Assembly (NCBI GenBank): GCA_035417425.1
Contig: DAOLPD010000124.1
Span: forward strand, 1 to 9,078
Source: BRH-c25 sp035417425
Lineage (GTDB): Bacteria > Bacillota > Clostridia > Lutisporales > Lutisporaceae
Direction of reading: 5' to 3'
DNA length: 9,078 bases
Below are positions 1-6,273 of the stretch, piece after piece (position 1 is the stretch's first letter; each line of letters opens with the position of its first letter). The position numbers were made by a program, and so were the translations under genes. The notes under the pieces are model-generated. The model did no database searches and was not told where the DNA came from. It saw only the letters and a program-made list of their open reading frames with translations.

Positions 1-89
1 CTGTCCAAAGCTAATACCGTGCGAGTCGGGATATAAGGCTAGTGCTCTGCAGGATAACTGCAAACTTCAGACATGTCGCATACTTCTTA
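1..89. repeat. Left arm of a ~90-bp imperfect inverted repeat
   Basis: This stretch is closely matched by the reverse complement of 8886-8976. The outer 49 bases differ at only four positions (17, 27, 30, 34). The inner part has substitutions and two single-base length differences, but shares ACTGCAAACTT and ATGTCGCAT. The arm starts at the first base of the window, so it may continue to the left. It lies 12 bp beyond the stop codon of the minus-strand ORF 102-296, in the same orientation relative to that gene as the right arm is to the P-type ATPase gene. That arrangement suits a dispersed 3'-intergenic repeat or a degraded mobile-element end. No transposase is visible in the window. Confidence 0.85.
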
Positions 90-101
90 TATATAATAAC
101 C

Positions 102-296
102 CTATTTTTTAATTGAGTTGAACTTCTTAATCACATCTTCACCGAAGCAATTACTGAATGCTTTTAAGAAGGAGATTGCGAATTCCCTGCTGTCGGAATC
201 TATAATTGAATTACTTACTACCTGCTCCAATAAAACCACCAGATTTTCCAATTCGTAGCCCTCAAATCTTACCGTATCATTATCAATCTTTATCAT
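102..296 (-). CDS. Small acidic hypothetical protein, 64 aa
   Basis: I do not recognise this protein. The start is taken as the ATG at 296-294, because GGAGG (revcomp at about 302-306) sits 5 nt upstream; a TTG four codons earlier would overlap that site. The product begins MIKIDNDTVRFEGYELENL, is 64 aa, and has a hydrophobic central helix-like stretch (LENLVVLLEQVV) with no signal peptide and no metal motif. It ends in a Lys-rich tail. It is transcribed divergently from the DUF296 gene, and a good -10 box (TATAAT on the minus strand at 333-328) lies in front. Initiation signals and promoter make it a likely real gene; the function is unknown. Confidence 0.6.
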   Translation of the reverse strand: MIKIDNDTVRFEGYELENLVVLLEQVVSNSIIDSDSREFAISFLKAFSNCFGEDVIKKFNSIKK

Positions 297-327
297 AGCG
301 TCCTCCAAATATTAAAATCACTCTATC

Positions 328-356
328 ATTATACACTAAAGAAGCGGATTTTTGTA
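328..356 (-). promoter_or_regulatory. Putative sigma-A promoter for the minus-strand small ORF
   Basis: On the minus strand a perfect TATAAT (-10) lies at 333-328. With a 17-bp spacer, the -35 position (356-351) reads TACAAA, a weak match. The predicted start would fall about 25 nt upstream of the GGAGG ribosome binding site of the 102-296 gene. The -10 box is convincing, the -35 is not. Confidence 0.45.
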
Positions 357-395
357 GAGAAAGTGGAGGGATAAATACACCCTATTGCTGCAATA

Positions 396-424
396 TTGAC
401 ATAAAAGAATATTTGAGTCATAAT
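396..424 (+). promoter_or_regulatory. Sigma-A promoter for the DUF296-transketolase operon
   Basis: TTGACA (396-401, perfect -35) is followed by a 17-bp spacer and CATAAT (419-424, 5 of 6 for the -10). Transcription would start near 431. This decides the start of the first gene: an in-frame TTG at 413 lies upstream of the predicted transcript start, so the ATG at 467 is preferred. Confidence 0.75.
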
Positions 425-466
425 AAGTTCAAAAGTCTGATACATGTATCTGAAAGGGATGAGGAT

Positions 467-886
467 ATGAAGCATAAAAAAATAGGCAGCAAGTATTTTT
501 TGAGGATTGACAAGGATGAAGAGGTAGTTGCTTCATTACATAAATTCTGCATGGATAATGGTTTGAAGCTGGGGTCTGTCATTGGTATAGGGGCAGCCAA
601 CAGGATTACGATAGGCGTCTTTAACACGATTACGAAGGAATATCATAATCAAGAGCTTACTGGGGAATATGAGATCACTAATCTGACCGGCAACATAACT
701 CAAAAGGATGGTGAAGTATACCCTCATCTGCATATAACATTTGGTGACGAGGAATATAATGCTCATGGGGGACATTTGAATCAGTGCTGGGTTTCCGGGA
801 CCTGTGAACTTATTATAGATGCGGTTGACGGAGAAATAGGAAGAGTATTTGATGATTATTGCGGTTTGAATATATGGAATCTATAA
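467..886 (+). CDS. PPC/DUF296 domain protein (putative DNA-binding)
   Basis: The 139-aa product is a single PPC (DUF296) domain, found in plant AT-hook proteins and as stand-alone prokaryotic proteins, which form trimers. Seen here are the family hallmarks PHLHITFGD (residues 86-94) and AHGGHL (99-104). His87, His89 and His103 are the likely metal-binding histidines of the prokaryotic members. The N-terminal part (MKHKKIGSKYFLRIDKDEE) matches the usual domain entry, and the length is normal for the family. The ATG at 467 is chosen because AAGGGATGAGG lies just upstream and the promoter at 396-424 excludes the TTG at 413. It is the first gene of the plus-strand run, 26 bp before the transketolase gene. 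No terminator separates them, so co-transcription is likely. The cellular role of these proteins in bacteria is not established. Confidence 0.85.
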   Translation: MKHKKIGSKYFLRIDKDEEVVASLHKFCMDNGLKLGSVIGIGAANRITIGVFNTITKEYHNQELTGEYEITNLTGNITQKDGEVYPHLHITFGDEEYNAHGGHLNQCWVSGTCELIIDAVDGEIGRVFDDYCGLNIWNL

Positions 887-912
887 TTTTATAAAATATT
901 AGGAGGCAGCAA

Positions 913-1758
913 ATGAAAAAACCTGAAATTAAAGATCTACAAAAGTATGCGGTCAAAGTAAGAAAACACATCATTGACGAAGTTTACAGCGCTGCATCGG
1001 GACATCCGGGAGGTTCCCTGTCCTGTACCGAAATTTTAACAGTATTGTATTTTGCTGAAATGCGTGTAAACACTAAACAGCCCCTATGGGAGGACAGGGA
1101 TAGGTTTGTACTGTCAAAAGGACATTGCACCCCTGCCTTATATGCGGTATTGGCAGAAAAGGGCTTTTTCCCTAAGGAGGACCTTTTGACCTTCAGGAAA
1201 GCTGACAGCTATTTGGAAGGACACCCAAGCATGAGATATGTACCCGGGGTGGATATGTCCACCGGGTCTTTGGGCCAGGGCATTTCGGCAGCTGTGGGCA
1301 TGGCTATGGCCGGCAAGCTGGATAAGAAGGATTATAGGATCTATGCCTTGCTGGGTGACGGGGAGCTTCAGGAAGGTGAGGTCTGGGAAGCGTTTATGGC
1401 TGCGGCTCACTACAAGCTTGATAATCTGACGGCTTTTCTGGACCATAACGGGCTTCAGATTGACGGCAGGATTACCGATGTAATGTCTCCTGAGCCTGTA
1501 GCGGATAAATTTAAAGCCTTTGGCTGGAATGTGCTGAAGACAGACGGCCATGATATTGAAAAAATACTTGATTCTATAAGGCAGGCCAAGGATTATAAAG
1601 GCAAGCCTACAGTAATAATTGCCGAGACCGTCAAAGGGAAAGGGGTCTCTTATATGGAGAACCAGGCAGGCTGGCATGGCAGTGCTCCGAACAAGGAACA
1701 GAGAGACCAGGCAATGGCGGAGCTGGATAAAGTCCTGGCAGAGTTGGAGGTTGAATAG
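913..1758 (+). CDS. tkt: Transketolase, N-terminal (ThDP-binding) subunit
   Basis: The 281-aa product is the PP domain of a split transketolase, which with the next gene transfers two-carbon units in the non-oxidative pentose phosphate pathway (cytoplasmic). Visible motifs are SGHPGGS (29-35, with the conserved His31), SKGHCTPALY (68-77), GSLGQG (118-123), and the ThDP/Mg2+ motif GDGELQEGEVWEA (148-160) closing at Asn179 in DHNG. TVKGKGV, near the C-terminus of the domain, and the following HGSAP are also typical. A perfect AGGAGG at 901-906 precedes ATG 913. The stop is separated from the next start by one base, which favours translational coupling and stoichiometric expression of the two halves. 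Split transketolases of this kind are common in Clostridia and archaea; some homologous pairs act on other ketose donors, so the exact sugar substrates are inferred. Confidence 0.95.
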   Translation: MKKPEIKDLQKYAVKVRKHIIDEVYSAASGHPGGSLSCTEILTVLYFAEMRVNTKQPLWEDRDRFVLSKGHCTPALYAVLAEKGFFPKEDLLTFRKADSYLEGHPSMRYVPGVDMSTGSLGQGISAAVGMAMAGKLDKKDYRIYALLGDGELQEGEVWEAFMAAAHYKLDNLTAFLDHNGLQIDGRITDVMSPEPVADKFKAFGWNVLKTDGHDIEKILDSIRQAKDYKGKPTVIIAETVKGKGVSYMENQAGWHGSAPNKEQRDQAMAELDKVLAELEVE

Positions 1759-1759
1759 T

Positions 1760-2707
1760 ATGGCAGATAAGATAGCTACAAGGGAAGCATACGGAAATGC
1801 ACTTGCGGAGTTTGGCTCCGACAGCAGAATAGTGGTATTTGATGCAGACTTGTCAAAATCCACAAAGACAGATAATTTCAGAAAAAAATACCCTGAAAGG
1901 TTTTTCAATATGGGCATAGCTGAAGGCAATATGATGGCTACGGCTGCAGGAATGGCCTCCTGCGGCAAGGTCGTATTTGCAAGTACTTTTGCCATGTTTG
2001 CCGCAGGGAGGGCCTTCGAGCAGATAAGGAACTCAATATGCTATCCAAAATTAAATGTAAAAATCGGTGCAACCCATGCCGGTTTGTCAGTAGGGGAGGA
2101 CGGGGCATCACACCAGGCAATTGAGGATATTGCAATAATGAGGGCTATTCCCAACATGACGGTGATAAGTCCTGCTGACGCTGTTGAAACCAAATATGCC
2201 GTTAAGGCTGCAATAGAGCATGAAGGGCCTGTATATCTCAGATTGGGAAGATTGAATGTTCCCGTAATATATGATGAAAGCAGCTATAAGTTCGAAATAG
2301 GAAAAGGTATTGTCCTTTCAGAAGGAAATGATGCAGCAATTATTGCTACCGGGCTTATGGTGAGTGCGGCTCTTGAAGCAAAGGAACTGCTTCAGCAGGA
2401 AGGAATAAGTGCGAGGGTAATAGATATTCATACCATTAAGCCTATTGATGCGGATATAATAGTGAAAGCAGCCAGGGAAACAGGAGCTATTATCACTGCT
2501 GAAGAGCACAATATTATTGGGGGCCTTGGAAGCGCAGTGGCTGAGGTGCTCTCGGAGAATTACCCGGTACCCCTTGTAAGAGTTGGTGTGCAGGATAAGT
2601 TCGGAAAGTCCGGCAAACCGGATATTTTACTCCAAATGTATGGTTTGACGGCAGCCGATATAGTGAAAAGCACCAAAGCTGCACTTAAGAAAAAATCCGA
2701 CAGATAA
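1760..2707 (+). CDS. tkt: Transketolase, C-terminal (pyrimidine-binding) subunit
   Basis: The 315-aa product carries the Pyr and C-terminal domains that complete the transketolase active site at the interface with the upstream subunit. MGIAEGNM (51-58) holds the conserved Glu55 that activates the ThDP aminopyrimidine ring. HAGLSVGEDGASHQAIEDIA follows, a standard phosphate/substrate-binding stretch. The C-terminal region contains TAEEHNIIGGLGSAV and VRVGVQDKFGKSG, as in transketolases and DXS-like enzymes. The ATG at 1760 is used, with GGAGG at 1746-1750 inside the end of the preceding gene. The reading frame is open further upstream in-frame, but that part overlaps the N-subunit coding sequence and is not protein-like. 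Length matches stand-alone C-subunits. Confidence 0.95.
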   Translation: MADKIATREAYGNALAEFGSDSRIVVFDADLSKSTKTDNFRKKYPERFFNMGIAEGNMMATAAGMASCGKVVFASTFAMFAAGRAFEQIRNSICYPKLNVKIGATHAGLSVGEDGASHQAIEDIAIMRAIPNMTVISPADAVETKYAVKAAIEHEGPVYLRLGRLNVPVIYDESSYKFEIGKGIVLSEGNDAAIIATGLMVSAALEAKELLQQEGISARVIDIHTIKPIDADIIVKAARETGAIITAEEHNIIGGLGSAVAEVLSENYPVPLVRVGVQDKFGKSGKPDILLQMYGLTAADIVKSTKAALKKKSDR

Positions 2708-2741
2708 TGCAGACAAAAAACATACGAAGGAAGGAATTTCT

Positions 2742-3320
2742 ATGGGAAACACGATTCCGAGCAGAGCAGCGGCTTTGGAACTCCTGCAGGAGTTTAACAA
2801 GAACGACAGCCTGGTGAAGCACGCGCTGACGGTTGAAGCCGTTATGAGGCATTTTGCCGGACTCCTTGGGGAGGATGAGGAAAAATGGGGCATTATAGGC
2901 CTGCTGCACGATATTGATTATGAAATGTATCCGGAACAGCATTGTATAAAAGCAAAAGAGATACTTACCGAAAGAGGATGGCCTGAAGAATATATCCATG
3001 CAGTGCTGAGCCACGGTTGGAAGCTTTGCTCCGATGTAGAGCCGACAGCGAAAATGGAAAAAGTGCTTTATACTATTGATGAGCTGACAGGGCTTATTGC
3101 GGCAACTGCCATCATGAGGCCAAGCAGAAGCATATTGGATATGGAAGTAAAATCCGTAAAAAAGAAATGGAAGCAAAAGAGCTTTGCAGCAGGAGTCAAC
3201 AGGGAAGTCATAGAAGAGGGGGCAGCGCTTCTGGGTATGGAAATGGACACTATTATCGGAGAAACAATTGACGGAATGAAGAAAGCTGCAGAACAAATTG
3301 GTTTAAAGGGAAGTCTGTAA
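2742..3320 (+). CDS. HD-domain protein, putative phosphohydrolase
   Basis: The 192-aa product has the HD-superfamily metal site: His27, His56-Asp57 in GLLHDIDYE, and Asp113 in TIDELTGLI, with further histidines at 86 and 91. This arrangement matches the small HDIG-type family often annotated as HDIG or HD domain protein, for which nucleotide or phosphoester hydrolysis is assumed but rarely shown. AAGGAAGG at 2727-2734 precedes ATG 2742. It lies 34 bp after the transketolase C-subunit and 16 bp before the rhodanese gene, so it belongs to the same operon. No signal peptide or membrane segment is visible. The substrate cannot be inferred from sequence. Confidence 0.85.
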   Translation: MGNTIPSRAAALELLQEFNKNDSLVKHALTVEAVMRHFAGLLGEDEEKWGIIGLLHDIDYEMYPEQHCIKAKEILTERGWPEEYIHAVLSHGWKLCSDVEPTAKMEKVLYTIDELTGLIAATAIMRPSRSILDMEVKSVKKKWKQKSFAAGVNREVIEEGAALLGMEMDTIIGETIDGMKKAAEQIGLKGSL

Positions 3321-3336
3321 CAGGACGGTGGAGCGA

Positions 3337-3792
3337 ATGAAGAGAATAGTAATATTATTGCTGGCAGTAATATTGGGGGCCGCAGTATTTTCAGCCTGCG
3401 GTACAAAACCACAGCAGAACGTCTCTCAAAGTCCCGCAGAAATAGTTCAGCCCGAAATAGTTCAACCTGAAGTAGTTCAACCCGAAAGTATTTCTCCTGA
3501 AGAGGCATACAAAAGGCTGGAATCGGAAGAGGATATTATACTTTTGGATGTAAGGAGCCAGGGTGAATACGAAGAACAACATATACCGGGAAGTATTTCG
3601 ATACCGGTAAATGAATTGGAGAAGAGAGCAGAAGCAGAGTTGACCGACAAGGATGCGGATATTATCGTATACTGTGCAAGCGGCAAAAGAAGTACCAGTG
3701 CTGCTAACATATTGGCAGGACTTGGATACACCAAGGTATACAATCTGGGCGGAATAATGGATTGGCCTTATGAGGTGGAATCAGGGAAATAA
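3337..3792 (+). CDS. Rhodanese-domain lipoprotein
   Basis: The 151-aa product begins with a lipoprotein signal peptide: MKR, a hydrophobic core, and a lipobox-like VFSAC with Cys21 as the lipidated residue. It should therefore be anchored on the outer face of the membrane. A linker made of three xVVQPE/EIVQPE repeats (about 35-50) leads to a rhodanese domain (about 52-148) with LLDVRSQGEYEEQHIPGS and the active-site loop CASGKRS at Cys113, followed by GGIMDW. Single-domain rhodaneses carry sulfur as a persulfide; the acceptor is unknown here. ATG 3337 is preferred over GTG 3328 because GGTGGAG (3327-3333) overlaps the latter and serves as ribosome binding site for the former. It is the last gene of the operon, followed by a terminator. 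Confidence 0.88.
   Translation: MKRIVILLLAVILGAAVFSACGTKPQQNVSQSPAEIVQPEIVQPEVVQPESISPEEAYKRLESEEDIILLDVRSQGEYEEQHIPGSISIPVNELEKRAEAELTDKDADIIVYCASGKRSTSAANILAGLGYTKVYNLGGIMDWPYEVESGK
3439..3483 (+). repeat. Three tandem 15-bp repeats in the lipoprotein linker
   Basis: Three near-identical in-frame 15-mers (gaaatagttcagccc, gaaatagttcaacct, gaagtagttcaaccc) start at 3439, 3454 and 3469. They encode EIVQP, EIVQP and EVVQP. The linker could change length by slippage in whole 5-residue steps without breaking the frame. Confidence 0.9.
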
Positions 3793-3799
3793 AAAAATC

Positions 3800-3834
3800 G
3801 GCATGTTGCTTAAATTGCATCATGCCTTTTTATT
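3800..3834 (+). terminator. Rho-independent terminator after the rhodanese gene
   Basis: GGCATG (3800-3805) pairs with CATGCC (3821-3826). Inside, TGC and GCA add three more pairs after one T-T mismatch. The 3' arm is followed by TTTTTATT (3827-3834). An A-tract at 3790-3797 on the 5' side would also allow some termination in the reverse direction. It separates the left operon from the CooS gene. Confidence 0.88.
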
Positions 3835-3918
3835 CGGTTTACAGTCTTATGCACATATTTACCCTGCTTTATGAGAAAACTTACCTTGAAACATGATTGA
3901 AAGGAAGGAGTAATATCA

Positions 3919-5820
3919 ATGGTAGAAACTAGGGTAAGCTATCATGATTCGGTAGAGGAGATGCTCCCGAGAATAAGGGAAGACGGAATGTCCAATGCTT
4001 TTGACAGATATGCACAGCAGGAGAAAATCCGCTGTAAATTCTGCCTACAGGGATTAAGCTGCCAGCTTTGTACCAACGGCCCTTGCAGAATCAGCGAAAA
4101 AAGCGGACAAGACAAGGGAGTATGCGGAATAGGCAGTGACGCAATGGCAATGAGGAATATGCTTCTGAGAAATATCATGGGGGCAGGTACATACAGCCAT
4201 CATGCCTATGAGGCTTTCCGAACCCTTAGGGAGACCGCACAGGGGAAAACCCCCTTTAAGATCACCGATGTGGATAAGCTTAAATGGATGTGTGATACCG
4301 TAGGGATTGACAGCAAGCAGGATGTGAACAAAATGGCGGAGGAACTGGCAAACTTTCTGGAGGCCCAAATGCATATAGGCTCTGAAGAGACCAATATAAT
4401 GGTTGAAGCATTCGCACCCCGGAAGAGGAAGGAAGTATGGAGGAAGCTGGGCTTGTATCCGGCGGGCAGTATACATGAGGAGCAGAATTGTGTGGCAAGC
4501 TGCCTTACAAATGTGGACGGCAGCCATGTATCTCTGGCAATAAAAGCTTTGCGCCTGGGCCTGGCAACAATATACAATTCACAAATAGGGCTGGAAATGG
4601 TTCAGGATATACTGTTCGGAACCCCGAAACCCCATGAAGTAAATGTTGATTTGGGTATTTTTGACCCGGACTATGTAAATATAGTTTTTAACGGTCATCA
4701 GCCATGGCCCGGTGTGGCCACGCTGCAGAAGGCCAGGACCCCTGAGGTTCAGGAACGGGCAAGAAAGGAGGGGGCTAAGGGGCTTCGAATTGTGGGGTCA
4801 ATAGAAACCGGGCAGGAGCTGCTTCAAAGGTTTGAGATTGACGATATATTTGCAGGACTGATGGGCAACTGGCTTTCTATTGAACCGATGCTTGCAACCG
4901 GTGCGGTGGATGTATTGGCTATGGAAGAAAATTGCTCGCCTCCGGCTATTGATATGTATGCTGAAAAATATCAGGCTACTCTTGTATCAGTAAGCACTAT
5001 AATAGACCTTCCGGGGCTGAAGCACAAGATACCCTATGATCCCGAAAAGGCAGGCGAAATGGCAGACAGGCTCATTGAGCTTGCTCTGGAGAACTTTAAA
5101 AAACGACACAACAAAATAGTCCCAAAAGTACCGCAGCATATTACTAAAGCCATAGCAGGCTTTTCAACCGAAGCAGTGCTGGAGGCTCTGGGAGGCAAGC
5201 TGGAACCCCTGGTTGATGTAATAGCCGCCGGAAAGATTAAAGGGGTAGTGGCTCTTGCCAACTGTTCAACCCTTAGGAACGGGCCCCAGGATTGGATGAC
5301 TGTGAATCTTGTAAAAGAGCTGATTAAGAAAGACATACTTGTGGCAGCCGGCGGCTGCGGCAACCATGCCCTTGAGGTGGCAGGACTCTGTAATATGGAT
5401 GCTGTCAATTTGGCAGGGAACGGTTTGAAGGAAGTCTGCAGCCTGCTTAAGATTCCACCGGTATTAAGCTTTGGCACCTGTACCGATACAGGCAGGTTAT
5501 CCATGCTGGTAACGGCACTGGCAGACCATCTGGATGCCGACATACCGCAGCTTCCCATAGCGGTAACAGCACCTGAGTGGATGGAGCAGAAGGCAACTAT
5601 CGACGGCTTCTTTGCAGTAGCCTACGGTGCCTATACCCACCTGTCACCGATACCTTTTGTCACAGGAGCTCCGGGGTTGGTTAAGCTTCTTACAGAAGAT
5701 GTGGAAGGACTGACAGGGGGTAAGATCGCACTGGGGGATGATCCGGTGGAAGCGGCAAACAATATTGAAGCGCATATCATTTCCAAGAGAAAAGGCTTGG
5801 GGTTGAGAGAGGCTGACTAG
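3919..5820 (+). CDS. cooS: CooS-family protein with altered active-site cluster motif (deviant Ni-CODH)
   Basis: The 633-aa product has the full length and scaffold of anaerobic CO dehydrogenase CooS. Near the N-terminus are Cys39, Cys42, Cys48, Cys51, Cys56 and Cys69: the B-cluster set (48, 51, 56, 69) plus a CX2C pair (39, 42) for the subunit-bridging D cluster. Of the C-cluster ligands known from Carboxydothermus CODH-II, most are present: His260 (NGHQPW), Cys339 (EENCSPP), Cys449 (LANCST), Cys480 (GGCGNH), Cys521 (GTCTDTGR), and the base Lys558 (EQKAT). The usual GICCTGNE motif instead reads GSIETGQE at 293-300, so the cysteine that binds the pendant iron is replaced by Glu296. From family knowledge, CODH homologues lacking this Cys (such as CooS-V) hold an iron-sulfur-oxo cluster and do not oxidise CO. 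I infer the same here. No cooF or cooC partner gene is adjacent. GGAAGGAG at 3903-3910 supports ATG 3919. I found no clear promoter in 3835-3902. Confidence 0.92.
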   Translation: MVETRVSYHDSVEEMLPRIREDGMSNAFDRYAQQEKIRCKFCLQGLSCQLCTNGPCRISEKSGQDKGVCGIGSDAMAMRNMLLRNIMGAGTYSHHAYEAFRTLRETAQGKTPFKITDVDKLKWMCDTVGIDSKQDVNKMAEELANFLEAQMHIGSEETNIMVEAFAPRKRKEVWRKLGLYPAGSIHEEQNCVASCLTNVDGSHVSLAIKALRLGLATIYNSQIGLEMVQDILFGTPKPHEVNVDLGIFDPDYVNIVFNGHQPWPGVATLQKARTPEVQERARKEGAKGLRIVGSIETGQELLQRFEIDDIFAGLMGNWLSIEPMLATGAVDVLAMEENCSPPAIDMYAEKYQATLVSVSTIIDLPGLKHKIPYDPEKAGEMADRLIELALENFKKRHNKIVPKVPQHITKAIAGFSTEAVLEALGGKLEPLVDVIAAGKIKGVVALANCSTLRNGPQDWMTVNLVKELIKKDILVAAGGCGNHALEVAGLCNMDAVNLAGNGLKEVCSLLKIPPVLSFGTCTDTGRLSMLVTALADHLDADIPQLPIAVTAPEWMEQKATIDGFFAVAYGAYTHLSPIPFVTGAPGLVKLLTEDVEGLTGGKIALGDDPVEAANNIEAHIISKRKGLGLREAD

Positions 5821-5841
5821 GGCTCCTGGTCAGCCTCTTTT
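5808..5841. terminator. Bidirectional terminator between two convergent genes
   Basis: AGAGGCTGAC (5808-5817) pairs perfectly with GTCAGCCTCT (5829-5838), with an 11-nt loop and a T-run (5838-5841). The 5' arm encodes the last residues of the CooS protein, and its stop codon is the first part of the loop. On the minus strand the same palindrome encodes the KEAD stretch near the end of the small convergent protein, so both proteins carry EAD close to the C-terminus. The T-run is on the plus-strand side, so termination of cooS should be more efficient than in the other direction. Confidence 0.85.
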
Positions 5842-6146
5842 GACTTCCCAATGAATTTTTTTCTCAGGTCGGGATTAAAGAAGATAAATAGTAAAGCAGC
5901 CCACAACCACCAGTTATTATTCTCAAACACATTTCCCAAAAGCCCGTTAAACATTACGCCAAGATTCTGCGGAGGGGGAACTGCTGCAGGGGGGGCCGGA
6001 TCAGGGGACGGCGGGGGAACTGCGGCAGAGAGATGCTGCTTTCTTGATTTTGAGTAAAATACTCCCGAAAAATCTTCCGGTGCTGATACCGGCTCTCAGC
6101 CGGGCTTATTCAATCCATACAAGCCATGGTTAAAACCTCTCGCCAT
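5817..6146 (-). CDS. Small Pro-rich membrane protein with in-frame TGA (candidate selenoprotein)
   Basis: ATG 6146-6144 follows a near-perfect AAGGAGGT (6160-6153) at 6-nt spacing. The first 16 codons read MARGFNHGLYGLNKPG, then TGA (6098-6096). The same frame then continues for 92 codons to TAG at 5819-5817, 4 nt inside the cooS end. That the part after TGA is coding is supported by two AAVPPP segments spelled with different synonymous codons (about residues 40-45 and 53-58). It is also supported by a C-terminal membrane helix (NNWWLWAALLFIFFNP) followed by a basic stop-transfer region RKKF. No usable start lies between the TGA and Met65. If TGA is read through, the product has 109 residues with residue 17 as selenocysteine; a SECIS-like hairpin lies at the expected place. 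Otherwise it is a gene broken by one nonsense mutation. I do not recognise the family. Confidence 0.6.
6065..6098 (-). promoter_or_regulatory. Candidate bacterial SECIS element of the small convergent gene
   Basis: On the minus strand, TGA (6098-6096) is followed after 21 nt by a hairpin loop GATT (6074-6071). The loop closes a 6-bp stem CCGGAA (6080-6075) with TTTCGG (6070-6065), including one G-U pair. Known bacterial SECIS elements have the apical loop roughly 16-37 nt after UGA and a G in the first two loop bases; both hold here. Competing hairpins exist: CCGGCT-GAG-AGCCGG spans the TGA itself (6103-6089), and CCGGT-ACCGG uses part of the same sequence (6092-6077). These weaken the case. 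Confidence 0.4.
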
Positions 6147-6232
6147 AATTGCACCTCCTTCTGCAAAAGAGGTTGTTCATCATCCTATTCATATTTTATG
6201 TTGTAATCTGCTTTTGGTTACAATTGTTTTTG

Positions 6233-6261
6233 TTGACTTTTATATATTAAAGCAGTAATAT
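6233..6261 (+). promoter_or_regulatory. Sigma-A promoter of cadC-cadA
   Basis: TTGACT (6233-6238, 5 of 6) is followed by a 17-bp spacer and TAATAT (6256-6261, 4 of 6). The predicted start is near 6268, directly before the operator dyad at 6274-6301. Alternative -10 boxes in this very AT-rich stretch cannot be excluded. Confidence 0.55.
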
Positions 6262-6266
6262 ATAAA
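6239..6266. promoter_or_regulatory. Perfect 11-bp dyad within the cad promoter
   Basis: TTTATATATTA (6239-6249) and TAATATATAAA (6256-6266) are exact inverted copies separated by AAGCAG. The dyad fills the space between the -35 and -10 boxes, so a protein bound here would block RNA polymerase. Its sequence differs from the downstream TGAACA-type operator, which suggests a second site or regulator, though some symmetry is expected by chance in AT-rich DNA. Confidence 0.5.
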
Positions 6267-6273
6267 TATAAAC

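Noticed and set aside
413..466. Upstream in-frame TTG start for the DUF296 gene
   Set aside because: It lies between the -35 and -10 boxes of the predicted promoter, and the ATG at 467 has a better ribosome binding site and matches the domain start.
1138..1995. A 285-codon open frame on the minus strand opposite the transketolase genes
   Set aside because: It lies across two well-supported genes with strong motifs, has no ribosome binding site and its product shows no recognisable domain; it is an antisense shadow.
3835..3902. Promoter for the CooS gene
   Set aside because: TTTACA at 3838 and TATGAG near 3870 were considered, but no pair of boxes has both acceptable sequence and 16-18 bp spacing.
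5851..6057. A 68-codon plus-strand frame rich in Gly and Ala
   Set aside because: It is the complement of the Pro-rich stretch of the minus-strand gene (CCN proline codons read as GGN glycine) and has no good ribosome binding site.
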